DNA of 64,000 nt from Xanthomonas theicola. GTDB lineage: Bacteria > Pseudomonadota > Gammaproteobacteria > Xanthomonadales > Xanthomonadaceae. The notes beneath the pieces are model-generated. The model was not told the origin of the DNA, searched no databases, and was given only the letters and a program-made list of their open reading frames with translations. Below, one piece after another: positions 19,404-27,443 of this stretch; position 1 is the first letter of the stretch; each line of letters opens with the position of its first letter. The translations under genes were made by a program, and so were the position numbers. Location of the stretch: NCBI RefSeq assembly GCF_014236795.1, contig NZ_CP049017.1:1652001-1716000 (forward strand), given 5' to 3'.

Positions 19404-19685
19404 ATGGGCAACAGCAAGCAGTACACGGATGAGTTCCGGGCCGAGGCGGTGAAGCAGGTGATCGAACGCGGCTTCACGGTGGTGGATGTGGCCTCCCGAA
19501 TCGGGATTCCCAAGCACACGCTATACGGGTGGGTGCAGGCCGCCAGGAAGATGGCGCCGGCAGCCGGCGCTGCAGCGGCGTCGACCGACTCAGCGGAGAT
19601 TCGCCGGCTCAAGGCCGAACTGAGGCGGGTAACCGAGGAGCGCGACATCCTAGAAAAAGCCGCCGCGTACTTTGCCAAGGGGTAA
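19404..19685 (+). CDS. IS3-family transposase OrfA
   Basis: 93 aa from ATG 19404 (in-frame starts at 19380 and 19383 lie nearer the IS end). The N-terminal helix-turn-helix is typical (YTDEFRAEAVKQVIERGFT, VVDVASRIGIPKHTLYGWV), followed by a leucine-zipper-like coiled coil (AEIRRLKAELRRVTEERDIL, EKAAAYFAKG). OrfA binds IS ends and is normally fused to OrfB by -1 frameshifting in the overlapping region at the stop. It looks intact, but its OrfB partner is broken. Confidence 0.85.
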   Translation: MGNSKQYTDEFRAEAVKQVIERGFTVVDVASRIGIPKHTLYGWVQAARKMAPAAGAAAASTDSAEIRRLKAELRRVTEERDILEKAAAYFAKG

Positions 19686-20554
19686 GGGCGAAGTACGCGT
19701 TCATGCGTGCGCACGTCCGGGAGTTTCGTCTGGCGACGATGTGCCGGGTGCTGGGCGTGCATCGCAGTGGTTACTAGGCCTGGCTGCGCAACGGCACCAG
19801 CGTCCGCGAACGCGAGGACCAGCGCTTGCTGGGCCTGATCAAGCACCACTGGCTGGCCAGCGGCGCGGTGTACGGCTATCGCAAGCTCACCCTGGATCTG
19901 CGTGAGGCCGGCGAGCGTTGCAGCCGTCACCGGGTGCGGCGCTTGATGAAGGCCGAAGGCTTGCGAGCGCAGGTTGGCTACGGCAGCAAGCCGCGTTAGC
20001 GGGGAGGTCCGGTCGGCGTGGTGGCGAATGTGCTCAACCGGGACTTCATTCCGCAGGCCCCGAACAAGGTCTGGGTCACGGACATCACCTATCTCCGCAC
20101 CTACGAGGGCTGGCTGTTCTTGGCAGCGGTAATGGAGCTGTATTGGCGCCAGATCGTGGGTTGGGCAACCGCTTCGACAATGACCAGCGATCTGGTGCTG
20201 CAGGCACTGGTGGCAGCGGCGTGGCGGCGCAAGCCCGGTCCTGGCGTGATGGTGCACTCCGACCAGGGCTGGCAGTTCACCAGCAGCGATTGGCAGTCGT
20301 TCCTGAAGGCGCACCGGATGGTGCCGAGCATGAGCCGACGCGGGAACTGCCATGACAACGCCGTGGCCGAGAGCTTCTTCAGCGTCTTGAAGAAGGAACG
20401 TATCAAGCGTCGGATCTACCCGACACGCGCCATGGCGGCATCGGACGTGTTCGACTATATCGAGATGTTCTACAACCCGATCCGCCGGCATGGTTCCGCT
20501 GGCGGCGTGTCACCGGTAGAGTTTGAAAGGCGCTACGCGCAGAGCGGCGACTGA
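19680..20554 (+). pseudogene. IS3-family transposase OrfB with two in-frame stops
   Basis: One continuous frame carries the DDE integrase: KYAFMRAHVREFRLATMCRV, then WVTDITYLRTYEGWLF, HSDQGWQFTSSDW and NAVAESFFSVLKKE, so all three catalytic residues remain. Two nonsense codons interrupt it, TAG after HRSGY near 19776 and TAG after GYGSKPR near 19997. The frame from 20018 onward is open to the stop at 20554. The mutations are recent, since the rest is well preserved, but no complete transposase can be made. Confidence 0.85.
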
Positions 20555-20580
20555 GTGTCTACGGAAATCTGGCCGGTCCA

Positions 20581-20703
20581 CAGGCCGTTGCCAATACACT
20601 CAACTCCAGGCCTCGAAAAACGCTTGGTTGGAAGACACCGGCCGAAGCACTGGACGCGTATCTGAAATCTGTTCAACAATCTGGTGTTGCGACGACCGGT
20701 TGA
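20581..20703 (+). pseudogene. IS30-family transposase, C-terminal fragment
   Basis: Forty codons ending in TGA read NTLNSRPRKTLGWKTPAEAL and then YLKSVQQSGVATTG, the standard C-terminus of IS30-family transposases of xanthomonads. It starts exactly where the IS3 right end stops, so the IS3 element or a deletion removed the rest. Confidence 0.8.
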
Positions 20704-21014
20704 ATCTGCTCAACCCGTCCGACGAGGCGTTGGAGCACCAGGTGCTGGCCTCTCGCAGCGTCCAACGCTTCCTGGAGATAGGACACCGCCGCAAGGCGCC
20801 GGACCCCAAGACGATCTCGATGTGGCATAAGACGGTTCAAGAAAAAGGAACTGATCGGCGACATTCGCGCGGCGGTGAGCGGCCTACTGCCGCGGGCCGG
20901 GTTCATTCCCTGGGCGGACAGATCCTTGACGTATGCACCGTCAGCGCGCCGATCCAACGCAACGCGCGCGAGGAGGATGCCCGGCTCAAGCAGAGCGAGG
21001 TTCCGGAAGGCTAG
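20704..21014 (+). pseudogene. IS5-family transposase fragment
   Basis: Pieces in two frames match an IS5-family transposase: NPSDEALEHQVLASRSVQRF, KAPDPKTISMWHKTVQEKG, then ELIGDIRAAVSGLLPRAGFI and VSAPIQRNAREEDARLK. Only the middle of the protein remains and it is frameshifted. It ends about 60 bp before the exporter gene, so the exporter's native upstream region has been replaced. Confidence 0.75.
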
Positions 21015-21075
21015 CGAAATTGCGTGTAGTTTGCCGTCATACTATCCCACTCGCACAGGTACTGGCCTGCCGCCG

Positions 21076-22731
21076 ATGACCAAGACTACGGCCCTGCCGA
21101 TACCCGAGGTCCTTGCCGCCTACTGGAGGTCTGATCGCTGGGCTTTGATTCTGGTCGTCGCCGTCGTGCTGTTGTCCAGCATGACGACGGTCGGTGCGCC
21201 TTATCTGTTCTCACGCTTGATCGATCGGCTCCCGCAGGAAGGTGTCCCGGCGCTGGCCTGGGCGTTTGTGTTCTACGCGGCGTTACTCGGCCTTGGTTCT
21301 GCGCTGCAATACATGGTGCAGTACTTGTCCTTCATGAGTTCGGAGAACCTTGGCTTCATCATCAGCACCCGCTACTTTGCCCGCATCCTGAAGAAAACTG
21401 CCGGCTTCTTCTTCGAGCACAATCCGGCGGAAATCCAGTCGGCAGGCGAGAAGGGACGCAGCGGACTGAAGACTCTGGTGCAATTGGGCCTAGTCGCGTT
21501 CATTCCCGGCATATTGCAAATCCTGCTGACGCTGGTCACGCTCGGTGCGCTGATCGACCTCCAAGTGGTGGCGATCGTGGTGGTCTATGGCGTCGTTGCC
21601 GTCAGCCTTTCGACGATCGCCACCCGGCGTGCGCGAGCCAATCTTGAGGCGGCCGTCGAGGCCGGCCAGGAGAACGCCCGCTTCGTCGGCAATGCCATGA
21701 ACGCAATGGAGACCCTGCGCCAGTTCGGCAGTCATGCATGGATGAGCCGGCGGTTCGAGCAGAAGGCGCAGGAGGTGCGGGACAACTGGCGTGCCTACGT
21801 CCTACGGCGCGTCGGCTACATGGCCTTGCTGGGCCTGTGCCTAGCGATCCAGTTCGGCGTCACCTTCATGCTCCTGCTGCCGCGCTACCAGAGCGGTGTT
21901 CTGAGCGTGGGCGATATCGTCCTGTTCAACATCCTGCTGCTCCAGCTCAACATGCCCTTCGAGATGATCGCCCGTTCCATCGACGATGTCGCCCGCTCGT
22001 GGGCCATGCTCACCCCGCTGGCGACCTTGTGGGCAGCGCCGGAGGAACGGCAGGTATCGAATGCGACGAGTTTTGCGCTAGGCAGCGGCCGGATCGTCTT
22101 CGAGAACGTCGGCTATACCTATGACAATGGCCGTGGCGTATCGGGCGTGTCGTTCCATGCCGAGCGGGGCGGTATCACTTTTCTGATGGGAGAGACCGGA
22201 GCGGGGAAGTCGACAGTGTTCAAGTTGGCACTGAAATCGATCGAGCCCGACACCGGCCGCATCCTCGTCGATGGTGTGGACCTCACCGGCATCGACCGTG
22301 CCGATTGGTACGCGACGGTCGCTGTCGTTCCTCAGGATGTTGTCCTGCTCAACGAGTGCCTGGCCGACAACATCCTGCTCGGCCGCCCACGCGACGACGC
22401 CCGCCTGCGCCACGCCGCGCGGAAGGCGGCAATACTGCCGTTCATCGACGGCCTGCCGCAAGGTTTCGAGACCACGGTGGGCGAGCGCGGCCTGAAGCTC
22501 TCCGGTGGCGAGCGCCAGCGGATCGCCATCGCCCGTGCGCTCTACGGCGATCCTGCGATTGTCTTCCTGGACGAGGCGAGCTCGGCACTCGATGACTCGA
22601 CCGAGCGTGAAATCATGACCCACATCCGCGCGCTCGCAGACGATGTGACTGTGCTGGCCATTACCCATCGGCGGACAGTAATCGCCTATGCGGATCGGCT
22701 GATACATCTCGGCAGCGACCGAATCGCCTGA
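21076..22731 (+). CDS. Lasso-peptide exporter, McjD-like ABC transporter
   Basis: 551 aa half-transporter: an N-terminal six-helix membrane domain (about residues 20-300) and a C-terminal ATPase with Walker A GETGAGKS (372-379), Q-loop VVPQD, signature LSGGERQ (475-481), Walker B IVFLDE (495-500) and switch H531. McjD-type proteins export mature lasso peptide and give self-immunity. The assignment rests on co-location, on the same strand, with the precursor, B and C genes 1.2 kb downstream. No strong ribosome site precedes the ATG at 21076, and an IS5 remnant ends only about 60 bp upstream. Confidence 0.8.
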   Translation: MTKTTALPIPEVLAAYWRSDRWALILVVAVVLLSSMTTVGAPYLFSRLIDRLPQEGVPALAWAFVFYAALLGLGSALQYMVQYLSFMSSENLGFIISTRYFARILKKTAGFFFEHNPAEIQSAGEKGRSGLKTLVQLGLVAFIPGILQILLTLVTLGALIDLQVVAIVVVYGVVAVSLSTIATRRARANLEAAVEAGQENARFVGNAMNAMETLRQFGSHAWMSRRFEQKAQEVRDNWRAYVLRRVGYMALLGLCLAIQFGVTFMLLLPRYQSGVLSVGDIVLFNILLLQLNMPFEMIARSIDDVARSWAMLTPLATLWAAPEERQVSNATSFALGSGRIVFENVGYTYDNGRGVSGVSFHAERGGITFLMGETGAGKSTVFKLALKSIEPDTGRILVDGVDLTGIDRADWYATVAVVPQDVVLLNECLADNILLGRPRDDARLRHAARKAAILPFIDGLPQGFETTVGERGLKLSGGERQRIAIARALYGDPAIVFLDEASSALDDSTEREIMTHIRALADDVTVLAITHRRTVIAYADRLIHLGSDRIA

Positions 22732-22743
22732 GCGACAAAGCCA

Positions 22744-23670
22744 CTACAGTGCAGGTACTGTGATCCTCTGCAAGTCCAGCTTGGCTCTGAGGGCATAATG
22801 CTTGCGGACGACAGGCACGATCCGCGTCAGGCGAGAGTCGGTGTAGTCCTTGAACAACGGCGGCCTTGGCGCGCGCAGATAGAACTGTCGATCCTGTTTG
22901 ACGGCCGCAGGCAAAAGGAAATCGGATGTATCCTCGTTGGAGGCATCCGTCAGCAGGCATGGGACGTAACGGAGCCCAAGCTCACGCAACGCATATGCGC
23001 GGTGTGACCCGTTTGTCAGGATGATCCGCTTGCCAAACCGCGTGGCGCTGATCACGTTGTCGCTGAATCCAAGATAGATCACGATCGCATGACTTGCCGA
23101 GCCGAACGGCTCGTAGTTCGCAATGGCCGTTGGCTCGACGGTCGTGACGTCCAGAAAGCGCAGGTCGTTGGATTCCGACGCGAAAGTATATTCGCCATCG
23201 GACTGCGTGAAACGCACCTCGGGATGGGAATGCGCTCCGTTGCAGGCGGCAAGATCCATGACGTCCTGCGCGCTCGGAGCGGGCGGCAAAGAGGCCTTGA
23301 GCTGGTCGGCATGGCGCAGGTTGATGGATTCCTGAAAAACGATCAGGCGATCGATTTCCACCATGCACCATGACCGTGGCACCAGGGAAGTCAAACGGTG
23401 CATCGAGGGTTGCCGCAGGACGTGGTCGGCCAAAGCCTTCATGTCTTCCGGCAGCGCTTGCACACCGACATCGTCGGCGTGACCAGCTTCCTCGTCGATG
23501 AGGCGAAGCGCCACGGCTCTCGCCTCTCGCCATTCGTGCATCAACATGGCTTCGTCCAGGCTGCGCGGTGGGCATCGCTCGCGGACAAAGCGAATCAATC
23601 TCGGCAACGGAAGCAGCCCTCTCAGGATTGCGGTCGGATCAATTCCATCGTTGCTGATATTGGCACTCAT
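22744..23670 (-). CDS. Uncharacterised ParB-like-fold protein inside the lasso cluster
   Basis: 308 aa; the ATG at 23670 has GGAG eight bases upstream. No signal peptide or membrane helix. The C-terminal half has RFGKRIILTNGSHRAYALRE followed by LGLRYVPCLLTDAS, a 'NGxHRAYALRELG' signature like that of ParB/sulfiredoxin-fold proteins (DGxHR-type). An EIDRLIVFQESINLRHAD segment precedes it. This is a widespread family without a known role. It is divergent from the precursor gene, sharing a 240-bp intergenic region with a palindromic operator, and convergent with the exporter (12-bp gap). It could regulate, modify or protect; nothing in the sequence decides which. Confidence 0.75.
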   Translation of the reverse strand: MSANISNDGIDPTAILRGLLPLPRLIRFVRERCPPRSLDEAMLMHEWREARAVALRLIDEEAGHADDVGVQALPEDMKALADHVLRQPSMHRLTSLVPRSWCMVEIDRLIVFQESINLRHADQLKASLPPAPSAQDVMDLAACNGAHSHPEVRFTQSDGEYTFASESNDLRFLDVTTVEPTAIANYEPFGSASHAIVIYLGFSDNVISATRFGKRIILTNGSHRAYALRELGLRYVPCLLTDASNEDTSDFLLPAAVKQDRQFYLRAPRPPLFKDYTDSRLTRIVPVVRKHYALRAKLDLQRITVPAL

Positions 23671-23785
23671 GCTTCTACGCTCCGTCTGATATTCGGCTCA
23701 TCGCGGATGGTGGCTCGAGACCCATGCTGTGCGTCGATCATCGCGGCACCCGACAGGTCTGCATCCGGTTGGGATACCCGATAAA

Positions 23786-23802
23786 ATGTTACACAATAAC
23801 AT
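23786..23802. promoter_or_regulatory. Operator-like palindrome upstream of the lasso precursor
   Basis: ATGTTA (23786-23791), spacer CACAA, TAACAT (23797-23802): a perfect inverted repeat in the middle of the divergent region between the ParB-like gene and the precursor (116 bp from one ATG, 108 bp from the other). The same TGTTA-N5-TAACA arms recur at 32741-32757 before the TonB receptor gene. No regulator gene of a recognised DNA-binding family is found between them. Confidence 0.6.
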
Positions 23803-23909
23803 CAATATGCGACGCCAGCAACGCGTCGACAGGGGGGGCTCTGGTCAGTAGATTCGAAGCGTGCCCAGTGCAATTTCCGGGTACGTCCACTGACCAAAAG
23901 GAGATGTTC

Positions 23910-24080
23910 ATGAACGAGTTGATTGAGCTGGGCATGGTGGCTGGGGAATCCAGTGCGCACGATCAGGCTGGCCTGGATGGCAGCGATCTGGTCGAGCTGG
24001 GTTCGGTGGTTTCGGAGACCAAGGCACATAACCACGGAACCTTCTTGGAGGCGTCCTTCATCGCGACCACGTCGCCGTAA
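23910..24080 (+). CDS. Lasso-peptide precursor (A), 56 aa
   Basis: The ATG at 23910 is chosen because AAAAGGAG (23896-23903) is six bases upstream; ATG 23904 overlaps that site. Predicted leader is residues 1-38, ending in ETK: Thr at -2 and Lys at -1, as in microcin J25. The leader has the L-x-E-L-G recognition pattern (LVELG 27-31) needed by the RRE domain. Predicted core is residues 39-56, AHNHGTFLEASFIATTSP, with an Ala1-Glu9 nine-residue ring and a nine-residue tail carrying Phe as a possible plug. Residues 3-25 repeat the pattern of 26-49. It is followed by a hairpin and then B and C. Confidence 0.85.
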   Translation: MNELIELGMVAGESSAHDQAGLDGSDLVELGSVVSETKAHNHGTFLEASFIATTSP

Positions 24081-24102
24081 CGCACGTCATTGTGAAAGTG
24101 CC

Positions 24103-24129
24103 GGCGGTGCATGCTCAGCATGCACCGCC
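24103..24129 (+). promoter_or_regulatory. Intergenic stem-loop between precursor and processing genes
   Basis: GGCGGTGCATGC (24103-24114) and its exact complement (24118-24129) form a 12-bp GC-rich stem with a TCA loop. It begins 22 bp after the precursor stop and ends 31 bp before the B start. No T-run follows, so it is not a standard terminator. Hairpins in this place in other proteobacterial lasso operons are thought to stabilise the precursor message and raise it relative to B and C. Confidence 0.85.
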
Positions 24130-24160
24130 CTCGGTTCTCCACGGGAAGAACAACGGCGAG

Positions 24161-24862
24161 ATGGAATCGATGGCGCCTCCCTATTTCCTGTCCAGGCAGG
24201 CCTACGTATGCGTGGCCAATGATGTCGTCTTCATACTGGACCTGACGACAGGCAAATATTTGTCGCTCGACAAGGGTAAGGCCGCGGGCCTCGGTGCCTC
24301 CATCATGGGCTGGCCGGTAGAGTCCGACGGTCGAGCCGCCCCGACGGTGCTTCGGTCATTGATTGATCGCGGTCTGGTCACCAACGACCCCGATTCAGGG
24401 AAGTCTGCTACTCCTTCCGCGATTGAACTCCCGACGCATTGGATACGGGAGAGCGAACCACGGGGGTGCCCCGATATCGGGGTTCGCGAATTGCGCAGAT
24501 TCATGGCATCGGTGGCGTATGCAGCCTTGAGTAAGAAGTTCTCTCCATTAAAATACACGGTAGCGAGAACTCACGAAAGGAAGCAGGCCGTGCAAGGCTC
24601 GCAGGCCGATGTCGGGAAACTGGCATCGCTGGTGCGCGTATTCGACTGGCTCCGGCCGCTTGCGTTCAAGAAGACCAACGAGTGCTTCCTCTACTGCCTG
24701 GCGCTGAGCGAGTTCCTGTCGAAATACGGAATCTTCCCCTCCTGGGTATTTGCAGTTCGTGCAGATCCGTTCGTGGCGCACTGCTGGTTGCAGTACGACG
24801 ATCAGGTGCTGACCGACATCCCCTTCAATTTGCGCCGGATGGTTCCCATCCTGGTGCTATGA
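24161..24862 (+). CDS. Lasso-peptide leader peptidase with fused RRE domain (B protein)
   Basis: 233 aa from the ATG at 24161; a GTG at 24092 would run through the stem-loop and is disfavoured. Residues about 7-85 are a PqqD-like RRE that binds the leader (YVCVANDVVFILDLTTGKYL). Residues about 110-233 are the transglutaminase-like cysteine protease with a probable Cys175-His207-Asp219 triad (KTNECFLYCLAL, FVAHCW, VLTDIP). It removes the leader after Lys38 of the precursor. The single-chain layout is like McjB, not the split B1/B2 of actinobacteria and xanthomonins. C starts 13 bp after its stop. Confidence 0.9.
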   Translation: MESMAPPYFLSRQAYVCVANDVVFILDLTTGKYLSLDKGKAAGLGASIMGWPVESDGRAAPTVLRSLIDRGLVTNDPDSGKSATPSAIELPTHWIRESEPRGCPDIGVRELRRFMASVAYAALSKKFSPLKYTVARTHERKQAVQGSQADVGKLASLVRVFDWLRPLAFKKTNECFLYCLALSEFLSKYGIFPSWVFAVRADPFVAHCWLQYDDQVLTDIPFNLRRMVPILVL

Positions 24863-24875
24863 CAAAGTCCGGCCA

Positions 24876-26726
24876 ATGTACCGATACATCGCCGTATTCT
24901 GGAATGGCCTGTCAAACTCGGCAGGAGAGCAAGCGAGCTATGTCGTCGAAAAAATAGAAACAGGAATTCCAGGAATTTCCTGTGCTCTACGGAGTATGGA
25001 CGCTGCAATCTACTCTCAAAGCGACGATCAGGGATTCTTTGAGTGCAATCGGACGGGCGACCTCGTCGTTCTTGGCAAGGTGTTTACCAAGAACTTTGGC
25101 GCGGGGGATATGCCTGAACGCACCGTCCTCGGCGTTGCTTCTGCCCATGACGTCTGTAGCACTCAGGGCCGTGCTCTCGTGCAGCGGTACTGGGGGCGGT
25201 ACGTGGCATTCGGTTATGACGAGCAGGCGCAGAGCTGGTTCGCCGTGCGCGACCCGACAGCGGAGATTCCGTGCTACGTAACGGTCGTGGACGGGTTGAC
25301 AGTCGTCTTTTCCAACATGGAAGACTGCTTGCTGCTGGGCCTGAGGGAGTTCACCATCGACTGGTCGTATCTGGCCTATTCGCTATGGTTCCCGTTCCGG
25401 GATACGGTCCAGACAGGCTTCGAGGAAATCACGGCGATCGAGGCCGGAGAGGCGATCACGATCGAGAATGGGAAACCCGTAGCCCGGCAGTGTCACTGGG
25501 ATGTCGCGATGGCCGCGGCCGAGGAGCCGATCACGGACCTGGATGAAGCCGTGCGTTTGGCGAAATCGACCCTGCTGGGCTGCATTGGCGCATTGGCAAG
25601 CCAGCATACGCACATCCAGCTGCAGTTGTCTGGTGGACTCGACTCTTCGATTGTCCTGGCGGGCTTGCTTCATGCGCCCTCAAAGCCCGATGTGCAGTGC
25701 ATCCATCACTACGATTCCGGCATCGGAGCGGATGAGAGGGCGTTTGCAAGAATGGCGGTTTCGGGTGCCTGTCAGTCGTCGGGCCGGAGCTGCGAGTACA
25801 TCGAGTACGAGCGAACACCGCACTGCTCACTAGAGGAAACTCTCTCGTTTCCGCGAACTGCCCGGCCTGCGCATTGTTCCGGTTACCTTCTCCACCGCCA
25901 TGCCTGGCTAGGCAGCGCCTCGGGCGGCGAGTCGGTGCACTTCACCGGAATGGGAGGCGATGGCATCTTTCTTCGTTTCAAGGGGAACGCCGCTGCAATC
26001 GACTATGCGTGGCGTCATGGCATCGATCGTAAATTGTTGCGTGTCGCGTTCGAGACGGCTCAGTCTGGCGACTCGTTTTACGGCGTAATGAAGGATGCCA
26101 TTTATCATGGCGTGTTCAAGAAGCCCCGCCGGATCAACGGGAGTTGGGGGAATCCATGCGAATGGGTGCGGGCTGGCGTTGCTCAGGATGCAGCTAGGCA
26201 GCCTGCCTGGATGCGGCATGCCCTCGCGCAGGGGCGCCGCGTATCTGCGCAAAAAATGAATCACATCGGCCGAATGATCTTCCCGGCCAGCATTCTGGAC
26301 CCTTTCGAGGATGCCGGTCGCTGGCGTGTTGTTTCGCCGATCAGTGCGCAGCCGGTCGCCGAGTTGTTCGCTCGCATACCCATTTACTTGCTGATGGCCG
26401 GCGCGGAGGATCGGACGATCGCACGCCGTGCTTTTGCAGGTCTGCTTCCGGATGCCCTCCTGTCACGAAGGGTGAAGAGCTACCTGGATGATCATTCGGT
26501 CGCGGTCACTCAATACCACCGGGAGTTCATCCGAAGCATGCTTGTCGATGGGGTTCTGGCGAGACATGGGTTCATCGACAGCGCCTCCGCCGATGCCGGC
26601 ATACGCCGCGTGAGCCCTGACAATTCGTCGCAGGTGCTCGGGATCTCCGGCCCGCAGCTGAATATCGAGGCGTGGCTCAGGCGCTGGTCGGGTGGCCTTG
26701 GCAGCCTTGAAGCTGCGGCCAGCTAG
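24876..26726 (+). CDS. Lasso cyclase, asparagine-synthetase homologue (C protein)
   Basis: 616 aa. The C-terminal half has the ATP pyrophosphatase loop LQLSGGLDSSIVLAGLL (SGGLDSS at 252-258) and FTGMGGDGIFLRF; it adenylates the core Glu9 side chain and closes the isopeptide bond to Ala1. The N-terminal glutaminase-like domain lacks the Cys2 nucleophile (the protein begins Met-Tyr-Arg), as in McjC and other lasso cyclases, so ammonia is not produced. The TAG stop shares CTAG with the stop of the opposing ATPase gene. G+C is visibly lower than in the flanking core genes. Confidence 0.92.
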   Translation: MYRYIAVFWNGLSNSAGEQASYVVEKIETGIPGISCALRSMDAAIYSQSDDQGFFECNRTGDLVVLGKVFTKNFGAGDMPERTVLGVASAHDVCSTQGRALVQRYWGRYVAFGYDEQAQSWFAVRDPTAEIPCYVTVVDGLTVVFSNMEDCLLLGLREFTIDWSYLAYSLWFPFRDTVQTGFEEITAIEAGEAITIENGKPVARQCHWDVAMAAAEEPITDLDEAVRLAKSTLLGCIGALASQHTHIQLQLSGGLDSSIVLAGLLHAPSKPDVQCIHHYDSGIGADERAFARMAVSGACQSSGRSCEYIEYERTPHCSLEETLSFPRTARPAHCSGYLLHRHAWLGSASGGESVHFTGMGGDGIFLRFKGNAAAIDYAWRHGIDRKLLRVAFETAQSGDSFYGVMKDAIYHGVFKKPRRINGSWGNPCEWVRAGVAQDAARQPAWMRHALAQGRRVSAQKMNHIGRMIFPASILDPFEDAGRWRVVSPISAQPVAELFARIPIYLLMAGAEDRTIARRAFAGLLPDALLSRRVKSYLDDHSVAVTQYHREFIRSMLVDGVLARHGFIDSASADAGIRRVSPDNSSQVLGISGPQLNIEAWLRRWSGGLGSLEAAAS

Positions 26727-27433
26727 GGATGCCGGCTCATTTCCTCCAGGTAGAGGTTCTCCAGATCGTTCGCCGTGATTGTTGCGGCCTCCAGCGTCCT
26801 GCGCAGCCGGCCGCCTTGCATGAGGCCGATCGTGGTTGCGACCTCCCGCGCACGAAAGAGGTCGTGGGTTGCCATCAGGATCGCCGCGCCGCGGTCGCGC
26901 TGACGCACGAGCAGCTCATGGAATTCGGCCGAAGCCTCGGGATCCAGGCCCGAGGTGGGCTCGTCGAGCAGCAGGGCTTTGGCCTCCTTGACGATCGCAA
27001 GGGCGATCCCGACCTTCTGACGCATCCCCTTGGAGTAGTGGCCGACCCGTCGGCCGAAGGCGTCGGAGGCCAGGCCGGCCGCGTGCAAAGCCTCGCGCAA
27101 GCGGGCAGGTGAGCGGCCCGACACGCCGGCCAGCCGCGCGAAATAGTCGAGGTTCTCGTAGCCGGTCAGTTCGTCGTAGAGGGTGACCATCTCGGGGATG
27201 TAGAGCAGCCGACGCCGCACAGCCTGCGGTTCCAATTGAGCATCGAGACCATCCACCTCGGCGGAGCCGGATGTGGGCTTGAGGAAGCCAAGGAAGAGCT
27301 TGATGGTCGTCGACTTGCCGGCGCCATTGGCGCCCAGCAGGCAGTAGATTTCCCCAGGCTTCACTGTGAAGTCCAGGTTGTCGAGCGCCCGATGCGTGCC
27401 GTGGTCCTTGGTCAAGGCCTTTGCGGAAAGCAT
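26723..27433 (-). CDS. ABC transporter ATP-binding protein
   Basis: 236 aa. Walker A is GANGAGKST (34-42), signature YSKGMRQK, Walker B ALLLDEPTSG and switch histidine in LMATHDLF. It belongs to the ABC-2/NosF/BcrA-type exporter ATPases. It is last in an operon with a TonB receptor and two different permeases; the ATG at 27433 has AGGGGA upstream. One ATPase with two permeases matches the LanFEG immunity layout. Its 3' end overlaps the cyclase gene by four bases in convergent orientation. Confidence 0.88.
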   Translation of the reverse strand: MLSAKALTKDHGTHRALDNLDFTVKPGEIYCLLGANGAGKSTTIKLFLGFLKPTSGSAEVDGLDAQLEPQAVRRRLLYIPEMVTLYDELTGYENLDYFARLAGVSGRSPARLREALHAAGLASDAFGRRVGHYSKGMRQKVGIALAIVKEAKALLLDEPTSGLDPEASAEFHELLVRQRDRGAAILMATHDLFRAREVATTIGLMQGGRLRRTLEAATITANDLENLYLEEMSRHP

Positions 27434-27443
27434 GTGAAGTCCC

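Larger units (their letters stand above)
19341..20580 (+). mobile_element. IS3-family insertion sequence, about 1.24 kb, inactivated
   Basis: The ends are inverted repeats: TGGACCGGCCAG at 19341 and its complement ending at 20580, continuing with a shared CGTAGACA block a few bases inside. Within are OrfA and an OrfB interrupted by two stop codons. No clear target duplication was found, and the right side abuts an IS30 fragment. It sits between the phosphoesterase gene and the lasso region, forming the left border of the island. Confidence 0.85.

Noticed and set aside
22740..22775. ACAGT/ACTGT inverted repeat between exporter and ParB-like gene as a terminator
   Set aside because: Arms are only five bases and no T-tract follows on either strand.
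23904..23909. ATG at 23904 as the precursor start
   Set aside because: It overlaps the AAAAGGAG ribosome site; ATG 23910 has ideal six-base spacing.
24057..24077. A lasso core beginning at Gly43 of the precursor (GTFLEASF...)
   Set aside because: The only acidic residue would be at position 5, giving a ring too small for a lasso, and there is no Thr at -2. Starting at Ala39 after ETK gives a normal nine-residue ring.
24103..24129. The A-B intergenic hairpin as a classical terminator
   Set aside because: No run of T follows the stem and B and C lie close downstream; a stabilising or partial attenuator role fits better.
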